DNA from: Agarivorans sp050870875
GTDB taxonomy: Bacteria; Pseudomonadota; Gammaproteobacteria; Enterobacterales; Celerinatantimonadaceae
Direction of reading: 5' to 3'
Length of the DNA stretch: 64,000 nt
Assembly (NCBI RefSeq): GCF_050870875.2
Contig: NZ_CP194041.2
Span: 3,720,001-3,784,000, forward strand
How positions within the stretch are numbered: the stretch's first letter is position 1; the number at the start of each line of letters is the position of its first letter. A program made the translations under genes and the position numbers. The notes under the pieces are model-generated. The model saw nothing but the letters and a program-made list of their open reading frames with translations, was not told the origin of the DNA and ran no database searches. Below, one piece after another: positions 8,943 to 18,007 of the stretch.

Positions 8943-10041
8943 TTACAGCCCTGATTTAAGGCTAGCTTCAATAAATTTATCTAAATCACCATCTAATACT
9001 GCTTGAGTATTTCGGTTCTCAATACCAGTACGTAGATCTTTAATACGTGAATCATCTAAGACATAGGAACGAATTTGACTGCCCCAGCCAATATCCGATT
9101 TAGTGTCTTCTGCTGCTTGCTTTTCAGCGTTTTGCTTTTGCAGTTCCAGTTCAAACAACTTGGCTTTTAACTGCTTCATCGCTTGATCTTTATTCTTGTG
9201 CTGAGAACGGTCATTTTGGCACTGCACCACAGTATTGGTAGGCAAGTGGGTGATCCGTACTGCAGATTCAGTTCGGTTCACGTGCTGACCACCTGCGCCA
9301 GAGGCACGATAAACATCAATCCGTAAATCGCCGGGATCAATATCAACTTCGATACTATCGTCGATTTCAGGGTAAATAAATGCCGATGCAAATGAAGTAT
9401 GGCGGCGACCACCCGAATCAAAAGGCGACTTACGAACCAAACGATGTACCCCAGTTTCAGTCCGTAACCAGCCATAGGCATATTCACCACTCACTTTAAT
9501 GGTGGCACCTTTAATCCCCGCGACGTCGCCATCAGAGACTTCGACAATTTCAGTTTTAAACTGATGGGCCTCACACCAACGCAAGTACATGCGCAACATC
9601 ATGTTGGCCCAATCTTGTGCTTCGGTGCCACCGGAGCCGGACTGAATATCGATATAACAATCGCTTTCATCCATTTCACCAGAAAACATTCGGCGAAACT
9701 CGAGTTTTTCTAACTGAGTCACCAAGTCCGCCGCTTCTACTTGTGCTTCTTCAAAGGTTTCCTCATCTTCCGCTTCCACCGCTAGTTCAACCAAACCAGC
9801 AACGTCTTCAATACCTTGCGTCAGATTATCAATGGTTTTTACCACTAACTCTAAAGCCGAGCGCTCTTTACCTAAAGCTTGGGCGCGATCGGGATCATTC
9901 CAAATTTCAGGTTGCTCTAATTCGCGACTAACTTCTTCTAACTGCTCTGCCTTGGCATCGTAGTCAAAGATACCCCCGGAGTACTTCTGTACGCTCTTTA
10001 ATATCTGCCAGAGAATTATTCACCGAATTAATTTCAAACAT
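8943..10041 (-). CDS. prfB: Peptide chain release factor 2, with programmed +1 frameshift
   Basis: RF2 terminates translation at UGA and UAA. The gene runs in two frames: a 25-codon start beginning MFEINSVNNSLADIKERTEV at 10041, then an in-frame TGA at codon 26, then the remaining ~340 residues in the +1 frame. The total fits 365 residues, as in E. coli. The tripeptide anticodon SPF is in RKSPFDSGG, and the catalytic GGQ is in GAGGQHVNRTESAV. If the frameshift is missed, the gene appears N-terminally truncated, starting near 9845. It is followed by lysS in the same operon. Confidence 0.97.
9961..9980 (-). promoter_or_regulatory. prfB: RF2 programmed frameshift site
   Basis: On the minus strand the sequence is GGGGGTATCTTTGAC: an internal Shine-Dalgarno-like G run, spacer, the slippery CTT codon, and the in-frame TGA at 9964-9966 followed by C. 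Low RF2 favours slippage, giving autoregulation. Position (codon 26) and sequence match the E. coli site closely. Confidence 0.96.
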
Positions 10042-10371
10042 CTTGTAATGACCTACGTCTGAGTACCAAAAACGCGCAATTTTAACCAATTATGCAGGGA
10101 ATAAACATAGCTGAAATCAGGATCCACTTAAAAAAGTAGTTATTTAAGTGGAACTGGGAATAATGCGCCTTGTGAGCACGATAGCAATCAAAATTTATCC
10201 GCTGTTTACACCACAATCAAGGTTGGTTTGCACCGCAGTCTCTCTCGAGGGTGTTGCATACTTCATCAGGAAAAGCATAAAAAGGCGATGCTGAGCCCTT
10301 TCAAGCCAAGAGATCGAGTCAACGCTGACGGTTCATCAAAACTGCTCACACGACTGAAACTAAGATGAAAC
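10042..10371. other. Intergenic region upstream of prfB
   Basis: This holds the prfB promoter region and a perfect 10-bp inverted repeat (TCCACTTAAA / TTTAAGTGGA, loop 10) at 10123-10152. No T tract follows the repeat on either strand, so it may be a protein-binding dyad or the tail of an upstream transcript. No gene is visible. Confidence 0.45.
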
Positions 10372-11484
10372 TCATGAGAGTGCCGACTTCCAAGCCTGTT
10401 CGGGCAAGAGATGTAAGCTCACGGGTAAATCCTTCCCTTGAAGTAACATGTATTTCAATCCTCCCGCCATAATCGCCAGCGTCACATCAAAGGCATTAAT
10501 ACTATCGCCAAACCCAGCGGTTAAATTAAACATCGCACCATTCGCTAGTACATACACCGATCTACCATCGATATGGTATTGGTGAATATGTGGCATCACT
10601 TCGCTGACGGGGTCATCACTTAACTCAGCCATTTTAATTTCACCACTGCCATGGCCCACATTCATAACAAAAGCACCGGATTTGAGTCGACTTAATTGCG
10701 AACGCCCAACCACCGCTTTAGCGCCAGTGGCCGTCACCAATACATCGGTACTGGCGAGTACATCGTCAAGCGCTGCGGTTGCCCAGCCATCGTAAGCCGC
10801 CATAAGCTGGCGTGCCGGATCTCGTTCGATCACTGTGACCTGACCGCCATAGGCCCGCGCCGCCGCCGCAACGCCCTGCCCGACCAAACCATAACCTAAT
10901 AAGGTCACTCGTTTTTCATGCAGGGTTAAATGAGTACGCTCACAGAACGCTTGCCAGGCGGTGAGTCCCACCATATGACGATTATGTAAGCCCTCTTTGG
11001 CATCCAAATCATCCCAATTCAATACAGGGACCGACAAAGCTAAGGGCCTTAATTTGGCAACACCAGAGCCTGTGCCTTCCATCGCAGCCACCAGACCAGA
11101 AGCCTGCTGATGATGATAGAGGGCGGTCAGCTCGCCACCAAATTCACAGATATATTGTGGCTGCCAAGCCACAGCTTTGTCTAAGGAAGCCAACCACGCT
11201 TGCTGTGACATCCCCTTCCAAGCTTCGGCCTCTGCGCCTTTACTCACTAAGTAAGCAACCACTTCATCACGCACTGTATTCGGATCACAGGTGGTGATAA
11301 AGAGTTGGCAACCCGCATTTAGCAAACCTTCAAATACCGGGACCATCTTAATATCAAGGTGGGTGCAAATGGCGATTTTGACTGGTGGTAGGCTAGAAAA
11401 TTCATTTAAAACCCGTTCCGTACGAGGCATCTGACCGCAAACCCAGTTGAGCTGCTGCAAAAACTTATCCGATAGTTGAGACAT
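10372..11484 (-). CDS. Divergent adenosylhomocysteinase-like NAD-binding enzyme
   Basis: The 370-residue protein is homologous to S-adenosylhomocysteine hydrolase but shorter (typical 430-470). Visible family features are a substrate-domain segment ending MEGTGSGVAKL (SAHH has EETTTGV), VPVLNWDDLDAKEGLHN, and the NAD-binding GYGLVGQGVAAAARAYG, plus VTATGAKAVV and VMNVGHGSGEI. In my hand alignment the catalytic lysine is kept (DAK), but the aspartate four residues later is histidine. The C-terminal Lys-Tyr tail that closes the NAD site in SAHH is absent. Activity as a true hydrolase is therefore uncertain; it could be a related NAD-dependent enzyme. The gene stands alone. Confidence 0.75.
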   Translation of the reverse strand: MSQLSDKFLQQLNWVCGQMPRTERVLNEFSSLPPVKIAICTHLDIKMVPVFEGLLNAGCQLFITTCDPNTVRDEVVAYLVSKGAEAEAWKGMSQQAWLASLDKAVAWQPQYICEFGGELTALYHHQQASGLVAAMEGTGSGVAKLRPLALSVPVLNWDDLDAKEGLHNRHMVGLTAWQAFCERTHLTLHEKRVTLLGYGLVGQGVAAAARAYGGQVTVIERDPARQLMAAYDGWATAALDDVLASTDVLVTATGAKAVVGRSQLSRLKSGAFVMNVGHGSGEIKMAELSDDPVSEVMPHIHQYHIDGRSVYVLANGAMFNLTAGFGDSINAFDVTLAIMAGGLKYMLLQGKDLPVSLHLLPEQAWKSALS

Positions 11485-11759
11485 CTATATTCATCCGTTT
11501 CATTTAGGTATTGCCATTGTATGATTATCTATTTTTAGAACAAGGGCAGGCCAAAGTTTCATAGTAAGGCAACTGCAAGGTCGCAGACCAATTCAGCTAA
11601 CTCAAACATGCTTCAATAGTCGCGCTCAATCTTGTTCGAATATTCCGAACAACTTGTCTTGTTTTTCCCGATATCATCTCCACAGCCTTAGTCTTACTAT
11701 TTATACATGCCTGAACAAACAGTTTCAGGAATATAAATCAAACACTTAAGGATTAAATT

Positions 11760-12101
11760 ATGAAAAAAATTATCGTACTATCAATGTTATTCGCCAGCTT
11801 TTTTACGCAAGCTTCAGTTAACAATATACAACACAGCAGTGCCACACTAGAAACTCAAAGCCTTTCCAGCAAAGCAGAAGCTTTTGACCAAGGTTGGCAA
11901 CTGGTCGCACAACTCAACGACTTAAGCTCAAGAGATTTAAATCAAAAACTAAACTTGAGCCAACAACAATTCAACAGCAAAGTAGAGTTAGGCAAAAGCA
12001 CCGTAAAAGTAGAAGAATTATCGACTCAACAGGGTACGGTCTCCTATAAAGCCATCGTGACCACTCCGGTTAGCTATCAACAATGGGGAAGCGATCGTTA
12101 A
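11760..12101 (+). CDS. DUF3316-family secreted small protein
   Basis: A 113-residue protein with a signal peptide (KKIIVLSMLFASFFTQAS) and the DUF3316 pattern seen in Vibrio and relatives: SATLETQSLSSKAEAFDQGWQL, then L-N-L-S and VEELSTQQGTVSYKAIV. It is probably periplasmic. Function is unknown. The start is supported by AAGGA upstream. A stem-loop at 12131-12170 follows the gene. Confidence 0.8.
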   Translation: MKKIIVLSMLFASFFTQASVNNIQHSSATLETQSLSSKAEAFDQGWQLVAQLNDLSSRDLNQKLNLSQQQFNSKVELGKSTVKVEELSTQQGTVSYKAIVTTPVSYQQWGSDR

Positions 12102-12130
12102 GCGAGCACATCATTACAGCTTATATTATG

Positions 12131-12170
12131 ATGGCAGAATCAATCCCAGTAAGAGGATTGACTCTGCCAT
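12131..12170 (+). terminator. Stem-loop after the DUF3316 gene
   Basis: The two 14-base arms (ATGGCAGAATCAAT and ATTGACTCTGCCAT) pair with a single mismatch around a 12-nt loop. No run of T follows, so termination is plausible but not certain. Confidence 0.5.
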
Positions 12171-12215
12171 TTGCCATGCTTACGCAGAAAAGAACAAAAA
12201 CTTAAAGGATCCGTC

Positions 12216-13133
12216 GTGAAAAAGCCCCTCTCATTAAGCAGCATTATGATGCTTGATCTTATCGAGCGCTATGGCAGTTTCTCTCTTGCAGCAGAGCAAC
12301 TGAATCGTTCTGTATCCAGTTTAAGTTATCAAATTCAAAAACTAGAACAAGAACTCGACCTGATGATCTTTGATCGCTCTGGCCATAAAGCAAAGTTTAC
12401 CGCGGCAGGACAACTCTTGTTAGAACGCGGCCGTCAGTTGTTATTAGCAGCGGATGATTTGGTGTTAGAAGCCAATGCCTTAAACAATGGTTGGGAATCG
12501 AAGTTAACCATTGCTTACGATGGCATTATTGGCTGTGAAGCATTGTTCCCATTAGTTGAGTCTCTCGCATCAATTGCCAATACCCAATTAATTCTACGTG
12601 AAGAAGTACTCGCAGGCTGTTGGGAAGCGCTTCGCTATGAGCATGCGGATATTCTTATCGCAACACCCTCGTTAAGCGCGCCCGTTGAAACGAAAGTCGC
12701 TCAGGTGGGTAAAATAGACATGGTGTGGGTTGCAGCTCCCCAACATCCGATTCACCAGGCCTTCGATCCTTTAACGCCTGAAACCCGCCAAAGCTTTCGC
12801 ATCATTAGTGTGGCCGATAGTGCTAGAGAACTCCCACCACTGAACCACAACATTTTAGATGGCCAACAGTTTCTTAGCGTTTCAGACTTCCATAGTAAAG
12901 TGAAAGCCATTATCCGAGGCTTGGGGATCGGAACTCTGCCTTACTTTATGATAGAGCCCTATCTGCATTCTAAAGAGCTGGTCATGATTGGTCCGAATAA
13001 AACCATTGATGTGGTTATGGCTTGGAAAAGAGATCCCATGGGACAGGCCAAATCCTGGTGTATTAATCAACTTAAAAAGTCATTGAGTGCTCAACTAAAA
13101 CACTGCGAAATAAATACTCATTTGGTTCAATAA
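12216..13133 (+). CDS. LysR-family transcriptional regulator (YhaJ-like)
   Basis: A 305-residue LysR regulator. The N-terminal winged helix is SSIMMLDLIERYGSFSLAAEQL followed by SVSSLSYQIQKLEQELDLMIFDRSGHKAKFT, and the effector domain runs from about residue 90. The end (VVMAWKRDPMGQAKSWC) and the stretch WVAAPQHPIH strongly resemble E. coli YhaJ (298 residues). I choose the GTG at 12216 because AAAGGAT sits just upstream and the family begins there; an ATG at 12171 lies in a terminator-like hairpin. Target genes are not apparent from the neighbours. Confidence 0.88.
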   Translation: MKKPLSLSSIMMLDLIERYGSFSLAAEQLNRSVSSLSYQIQKLEQELDLMIFDRSGHKAKFTAAGQLLLERGRQLLLAADDLVLEANALNNGWESKLTIAYDGIIGCEALFPLVESLASIANTQLILREEVLAGCWEALRYEHADILIATPSLSAPVETKVAQVGKIDMVWVAAPQHPIHQAFDPLTPETRQSFRIISVADSARELPPLNHNILDGQQFLSVSDFHSKVKAIIRGLGIGTLPYFMIEPYLHSKELVMIGPNKTIDVVMAWKRDPMGQAKSWCINQLKKSLSAQLKHCEINTHLVQ

Positions 13134-13317
13134 CCGTTAAGCAAACCATCATATTGAGATTGAATGCACATCCCAGGGTTGATTTTTCACGCGGCTATTG
13201 CTGAAACGAGTAACTCAAGATAAGTTAACTTGAACATGGCATAAACCGCATTGTTCACAATGCTTTTATCCCCAGTTCAAGTTCATACAGAGTTATCGCC
13301 ATTTCCAACGGATAATT

Positions 13318-13743
13318 TTGCTGGAGTCAGTCACTTTGCTTAAACCACATGGTTCCATGACGTTCTCCGTTCATGGGAAAATTATGGAGATTGAAGGGAC
13401 CGGACCCTGGAACCTCATGCTCTTGCAACAAGGCGCGATGAAAGCCAAACCGATACATCAACAATTACTCGGTGCGCCTTGGGCGGTACTTGCGACCTTT
13501 CATGGCGATACTTTTTATACGGAAGAGGCAGCCAATGTGCTGATCGAATGGTTAAAAGATGATAAACAACGTGGCCGAATTGCCACCGCCTTCGTGCTTT
13601 CTGATATAGACATTTGTGATGTGGCAGTTTGGCATTTAAAAAAAACCTACCGAGAAGGCCATGAAACAGTGCAATTCTTCACTCGTAGAACAGATGCATT
13701 AAAATGGTTGGAGCAAAAAATTGCCAAACCGCAAACCGCTTAA
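13318..13743 (+). CDS. Conserved hypothetical protein (possible STAS/SpoIIAA-like fold)
   Basis: A 141-residue soluble protein beginning with TTG (or at an ATG 13 codons in, 13357). The pattern of a short beta-rich start (SVHGKIMEIEGTGPWN), then WAVLATFHGDTFYTEEA, a helix, and a second Rossmann-like half (ATAFVLSDIDICDVAVWHLKKTY) ending in FFTRRTDALKWLEQ resembles SpoIIAA-like/STAS proteins. That is a fold guess only. It has no signal peptide. It stands between the LysR gene and the converging tyrA operon. Confidence 0.6.
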   Translation: MLESVTLLKPHGSMTFSVHGKIMEIEGTGPWNLMLLQQGAMKAKPIHQQLLGAPWAVLATFHGDTFYTEEAANVLIEWLKDDKQRGRIATAFVLSDIDICDVAVWHLKKTYREGHETVQFFTRRTDALKWLEQKIAKPQTA

Positions 13744-13794
13744 GCCTGTCGCAATCGCAATCACAAGCAAATTCAGGTTGGGATAAAACCGAAT

Positions 13795-13820
13795 AAAAAG
13801 CCAGTCATATAGACTGGCTT
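13795..13820 (-). terminator. Intrinsic terminator of the aroF-tyrA operon
   Basis: A 9-bp perfect stem (AAGCCAGTC / GACTGGCTT) with a 5-nt loop, followed on the minus strand by T residues, lies 26 bases after the tyrA stop. Confidence 0.88.
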
Positions 13821-13845
13821 CGGATAAAACCTAGATAAATCGAAC

Positions 13846-14970
13846 TTATAAACGGCGACTATCGTTGGCTTGTTGTAGCAGGCTGCGACTTTCTTGCAAG
13901 AATTCTTGAGAGTAATCACCAAACCATTGACTAACACGCTCAAAAGACGCGATGAAACCATCTCGATCTTTACGTTCAACCAAATCCACCAGCTGTCCCA
14001 GATGTTGATGATAACGTTTAATCATCGAGATACTCTGCTCTGAGGCCATAATAATATCGGCGTAAAGATCTGGTGATTGTGCAAACAAACGTCCCACCAT
14101 CGCCAATTCTAAACGATAGATAGGCGAGCTTAAGTCCAGCAATAGCGGCAAATCGGCATTTTCTTCAGCCAAATGCTGACCATAGGCAAACGAGGTAAAG
14201 TGACGCAACGATTGGATCAAAGTCATCGCTTTATCATGACTTTCGGCAGCCACCGCATGTAAGCGAGCCCCCCAAATTTGCATCTGCTGCAACAACCATT
14301 GATAGCTGTCACTTCCACGACCATCGGCATAGACAACCACCTGTTTGGCCAAACTCGGCACATCCGGGCCAAACATTGGATGTAAACCCACCACCGGCCC
14401 TCGATGCACCGCGAGCATTTGATTTAAGGGTGCCGCCTTAATACTCGTGATATCCGCTAATACACAATCGGCAGGCAACTCACTTAACTGGGAAATCACT
14501 TGCTCAGTCAGATTAATTGGTACCGACACGAGCACTAGGCCAGCGTTGGCAAACAGCGCGGGCGCTTGCTCCCAATCATCTTTACCAATCACATCCACTT
14601 GATAACCCGATAAGCGAAACATCTGCACAAACAGGCTACCTAATTGACCTCGACCACCAATGACCACGATCCCGCCCAGCGCTGGTTTCACAGTTTTAAA
14701 ACCGCTGTCCTTTTCGCTGGTATAAGATTCACGCATGACCCGGCGTAAAACATCTTCAATTAAGGCTGGAGGAACGCCTTTATTCGCCGCTTCTTCACGG
14801 CGCTTGGCCAACATTGCAGCCTCACGATCGGGGGCATAAATGGGTAAACCATGTTGGGTTTTAACTTCACCAACCTTATGCACCAATTGAATTCGTTGCT
14901 GCAGTAAATCAAGCAGTTGCTGATCAACCGCATCAATTTGGTCACGCAACAGATTTAGAGCTTGAACCAT
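13846..14970 (-). CDS. tyrA: Bifunctional chorismate mutase / prephenate dehydrogenase
   Basis: The 374-residue T-protein (373 in E. coli) makes 4-hydroxyphenylpyruvate for tyrosine. Residues 1-90 form the AroQ-type chorismate mutase (LLQQRIQLVHKVGEVK, then PDREAAMLAKRREEA). The dehydrogenase starts at about residue 105 with the NAD-binding IVVIGGRGQLGSLFV and includes GLHPMFGPD with the conserved histidine. It is 14 bases downstream of aroF, the standard tyrosine operon. Confidence 0.97.
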   Translation of the reverse strand: MVQALNLLRDQIDAVDQQLLDLLQQRIQLVHKVGEVKTQHGLPIYAPDREAAMLAKRREEAANKGVPPALIEDVLRRVMRESYTSEKDSGFKTVKPALGGIVVIGGRGQLGSLFVQMFRLSGYQVDVIGKDDWEQAPALFANAGLVLVSVPINLTEQVISQLSELPADCVLADITSIKAAPLNQMLAVHRGPVVGLHPMFGPDVPSLAKQVVVYADGRGSDSYQWLLQQMQIWGARLHAVAAESHDKAMTLIQSLRHFTSFAYGQHLAEENADLPLLLDLSSPIYRLELAMVGRLFAQSPDLYADIIMASEQSISMIKRYHQHLGQLVDLVERKDRDGFIASFERVSQWFGDYSQEFLQESRSLLQQANDSRRL

Positions 14971-14984
14971 GTCGTTTCCGTCTT

Positions 14985-16058
14985 CTAAGATGCCAAACGC
15001 TTGGCTAAGCTATCGCCAAGTTCATTAAACATTTTTTCCAATAATGTGGCGGTAGAGTCCCAATCAATACAAGCATCGGTTACTGATACACCGTATTTTA
15101 AATCTGATTTAGGTGCTTCACTTGGCTGGTTACCTGCAGCCAAGTTGCTTTCTAACATTAAACCAATAATTGATTTGTTGCCTTCTTCAATTTGATTAAT
15201 CACATTTTCTGCCACTAAAGGCTGTAGTTCGTGATTCTTACTCGAGTTTGCATGACTACAGTCCACCACTAAGCTCGGACTTAAACCCGCTTTAACCATC
15301 GCCTGTTCGGCTAAGGCAACGTTCACAGAATCATAATTTGGCTGTTTACCACCGCGTAAAATCACGTGTCCATCAGGGTTACCCTGGGTTTGCAACAAAG
15401 CCACTTGCCCCTGCTGGTTTATCCCCATAAAGCGATGTGAATGTGCCGCCGATTGCATCGCGTTAATCGCTGTTCCAAGATTGCCATCGGTGCCGTTTTT
15501 GAAGCCAACAGGCATCGATAAGCCACTCGCCATTTCACGGTGAGTTTGTGACTCCGTGGTACGCGCACCAATTGCAGCCCAAGAGAATAACTCAGATAAA
15601 TACTGAGGACTAATAGGGTCTAAGGCTTCGGTTGCGACTGGTAAGCCTAACTCCGCTGTCCAGGTCAACAACTCACGGGCGTTATGTAAGCCAGTTTCCA
15701 CGTCGAAAGTATTATCCATATGTGGGTCATTAATAAATCCTTTCCAGCCCACGGTGGTACGTGGTTTTTCAAAATACACCCGCATCACAATAAACAAACG
15801 ATCCCGATACTGATCATGTAATTTTTTTAAGCGAGTCGCGTATTCTTTTGCTTGGTCTAGATCATGAATAGAACAAGGGCCAGTAATCACCAATAACCGA
15901 GGATCGCGGTGATGGCAGATCTCCGCAATGGTTTTACGTGATTCGAGCACAAACTTGAGCGCTTCTGGCGAGGCAGGGAGCTTTGTTCTAAGCTGTTCTG
16001 GGGTAATTAGGATTTGTTCTGACGAAATATTAATATCGTTGATCGGATCGTTTTGCAT
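14985..16058 (-). CDS. aroF: 3-deoxy-7-phosphoheptulonate synthase (class I, probably tyrosine-sensitive)
   Basis: A 357-residue DAHP synthase, the first step of the shikimate pathway from phosphoenolpyruvate and erythrose 4-phosphate. Family motifs: VITGPCSIHD, RVYFEKPRTTVGWKG, GARTTESQTHREMASG, PVGFKNGTDG, and VDCSHANSSK. The tyrosine-sensitive assignment rests on its operon position with tyrA, not on the sensing residues. The start MQNDPIN is supported by length (E. coli AroF is 356). Confidence 0.95.
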   Translation of the reverse strand: MQNDPINDINISSEQILITPEQLRTKLPASPEALKFVLESRKTIAEICHHRDPRLLVITGPCSIHDLDQAKEYATRLKKLHDQYRDRLFIVMRVYFEKPRTTVGWKGFINDPHMDNTFDVETGLHNARELLTWTAELGLPVATEALDPISPQYLSELFSWAAIGARTTESQTHREMASGLSMPVGFKNGTDGNLGTAINAMQSAAHSHRFMGINQQGQVALLQTQGNPDGHVILRGGKQPNYDSVNVALAEQAMVKAGLSPSLVVDCSHANSSKNHELQPLVAENVINQIEEGNKSIIGLMLESNLAAGNQPSEAPKSDLKYGVSVTDACIDWDSTATLLEKMFNELGDSLAKRLAS

Positions 16059-16098
16059 TTGCTCTTATACTCCGGTGGCGTTGCGTCCACACATTCCT

Positions 16099-16112
16099 TC
16101 CCCTTAAGGGGA
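16099..16112. promoter_or_regulatory. Palindrome in the aroF leader region
   Basis: The perfect 14-bp palindrome TCCCCTTAAGGGGA lies 41 bases before the aroF start. I found no convincing TyrR box (TGTAAA-N6-TTTACA) in this 248-base gap between aroF and btsS. The palindrome could be an operator or an RNA hairpin; its role is unknown. Confidence 0.35.
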
Positions 16113-16306
16113 TTAATTATTATGAAAACCCATCACCATACCAGTGCTTACACCATTTGCAAGCAGACAAACATGACTCTGTTGCCACAAGCTTTCACCA
16201 AGAATGTGCTTAGTCCTATAGCTTGCTGCAAACAGTATGCTAATATCCTGTAATCTTAGAAAAAAAACATATATCCTTCCGCCAACAACCGAGGCGCTCA
16301 TCATCA

Positions 16307-18007
16307 ATGATAATCAGCGATTTTTCTCTCCTATTATCGTTAGCTCAACAAATGAGCGTCTTTTTAGTAATCGCCTACTTACTCAGTAAAACACCCGCAT
16401 TTTTACCGCTTTCGAATCTGTCGCCACGCTTACCCAATGCCTTTACCATTTACTGTTTGTTTTCGGTTTTTTGCATCCTCGGCTCTTACTTCGGTTTAGG
16501 TATTGATGACGCAATTGCCAATACTCGAGCAGTTGGAGCCGTACTGGGCGGTTTATTTGGTGGGCCTATTTTAGGTTTACTGGTGGGCTTAACTGGCGGT
16601 ATCCATCGTTATTCCATGGGTGGATTCACCGACCTAGCTTGCGCCGTATCAACAACCTTCGAAGGCCTGGTTGGCGGACTATTCCATCTATGGATCCGCC
16701 GTAGAAGTCACCACAACGAGCATATTTTTTCCCCCAGCATTGCTTTTATTGCCACATTTTTAGCCGAAACGATGCAAATGCTGCTGATCCTAGCCATTGC
16801 TAAGCCGTTTGATCAAGCACTAGACTTAGTTGAAAAAATTGCCATTCCAATGGTTTTAGCAAACTCCGTTGGCGCCGCGCTGTTTATGATGATGATCCGT
16901 GACCGTCGCCACCTATATGATAAATTTAGTAGTCATTCTTCGGCCAAGGCACTGATCATTGCACAACGCATGGTCGGGATATTCCATCACGGTTTTAAAC
17001 AAGATGATGCGGTGCGTATTGCCAATATTATTCACGAAGAAACGGGCGTATCGGCGGTGGCAATAACTGATACTCAAAAAGTATTAGCTTTCATTGGCTT
17101 AGCCTCAGACCATCATCAAGCTGGGCGTCCAATTTCCTCTGAGCAAACTCATCGAGCCATTAGTGAAAATAGAGTGGTATTTGCCGATGGCGTAGAAGAG
17201 CCCTACCGCTGCAGTCGTCACGATAAATGTCCATTAGGTTCAGCCTTAGTGGTGCCAATCCGAGGGAGTGACAACGAGGTAATAGGTACCGTAAAACTGT
17301 ATGAATCCAAACGGCGGCTATTCCTACATATCAACCGAACGCTGGGGGAAGGAATTGCGAAAGTGATTGCCGAACAACTACGTGATAGCCATGTGCAACA
17401 GCAACAACAGCTACTCACCGAAGCCGAACTCAAACTAGCACGCGCCCAAATTAATCCACACTTCTTGTTTAATGCATTAAATACCATCAGTGCGGTGGTG
17501 AAACGTGATGCTAGCGCCGCGCGCGAATTGATTGCCGATCTAGCGCTATTTTTACGGATCAACCTAAAGCGTAATTCTCAGACCAGTATTGTGAGTGTCG
17601 AACTTGAACATGTGAATGCTTACCTGCATATTGAACAGGTTCGCTTTGCCGACCGCTTAGTGGTGGAACAACACATCGCTGATGATTTTCTAAGACTAGA
17701 GCTGCCCACATTTACCCTGCAACCCTTAGTCGAGAATGCAATTAAACACGGTACGGCTCACCTCTTAGATAGAGGGAAAATCACCATCTACAGTCGAGTG
17801 AAGGCAGGCTTAAAACAATTGGTTATCGAAGATAATGCAGGCTTGTACCAAAAGCAGGAACAGGCCAGCAGTGATGGCTTAGGTATGCACATCGTGGATA
17901 CCCGCTTACGTAACGCCTTTGGTAGCGCTTACGCTTTACAAGTAGAATGCCAACTGAATCAGTATACACGAGTCATTATTTCGCTGCCCCAGGAGCCAAG
18001 CTCATGA
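16307..18007 (+). CDS. btsS: BtsS/YehU-like sensor histidine kinase (LytS family)
   Basis: A 566-residue inner-membrane kinase. Residues 1-200 carry a 5TMR-LYT membrane sensor (the GLFGGPILGLLVGLTGGIHR stretch is typical). A GAF-like domain follows (about 225-360, ending VVPIRGSDNEVIGTVKLYES), then the His_kinase module with the phospho-accepting histidine in QINPHFLFNALNTIS and an ATPase end (LQPLVENAIKHG, DGLGMHIVDTRL). E. coli BtsS senses pyruvate. The same specificity here is inferred from the BtsR partner and the CstA-type transporter downstream. It overlaps btsR by four bases (ATGA). Confidence 0.92.
   Translation: MIISDFSLLLSLAQQMSVFLVIAYLLSKTPAFLPLSNLSPRLPNAFTIYCLFSVFCILGSYFGLGIDDAIANTRAVGAVLGGLFGGPILGLLVGLTGGIHRYSMGGFTDLACAVSTTFEGLVGGLFHLWIRRRSHHNEHIFSPSIAFIATFLAETMQMLLILAIAKPFDQALDLVEKIAIPMVLANSVGAALFMMMIRDRRHLYDKFSSHSSAKALIIAQRMVGIFHHGFKQDDAVRIANIIHEETGVSAVAITDTQKVLAFIGLASDHHQAGRPISSEQTHRAISENRVVFADGVEEPYRCSRHDKCPLGSALVVPIRGSDNEVIGTVKLYESKRRLFLHINRTLGEGIAKVIAEQLRDSHVQQQQQLLTEAELKLARAQINPHFLFNALNTISAVVKRDASAARELIADLALFLRINLKRNSQTSIVSVELEHVNAYLHIEQVRFADRLVVEQHIADDFLRLELPTFTLQPLVENAIKHGTAHLLDRGKITIYSRVKAGLKQLVIEDNAGLYQKQEQASSDGLGMHIVDTRLRNAFGSAYALQVECQLNQYTRVIISLPQEPSS

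Noticed and set aside
8943..9845. prfB as a 300-residue truncated gene
   Set aside because: The missing N-terminus is encoded in the other frame before a standard RF2 frameshift site.
16113..16307. Leader peptide or attenuator before aroF
   Set aside because: The frame lacks a cluster of Tyr or Phe codons near alternative hairpins; only an isolated palindrome is present.
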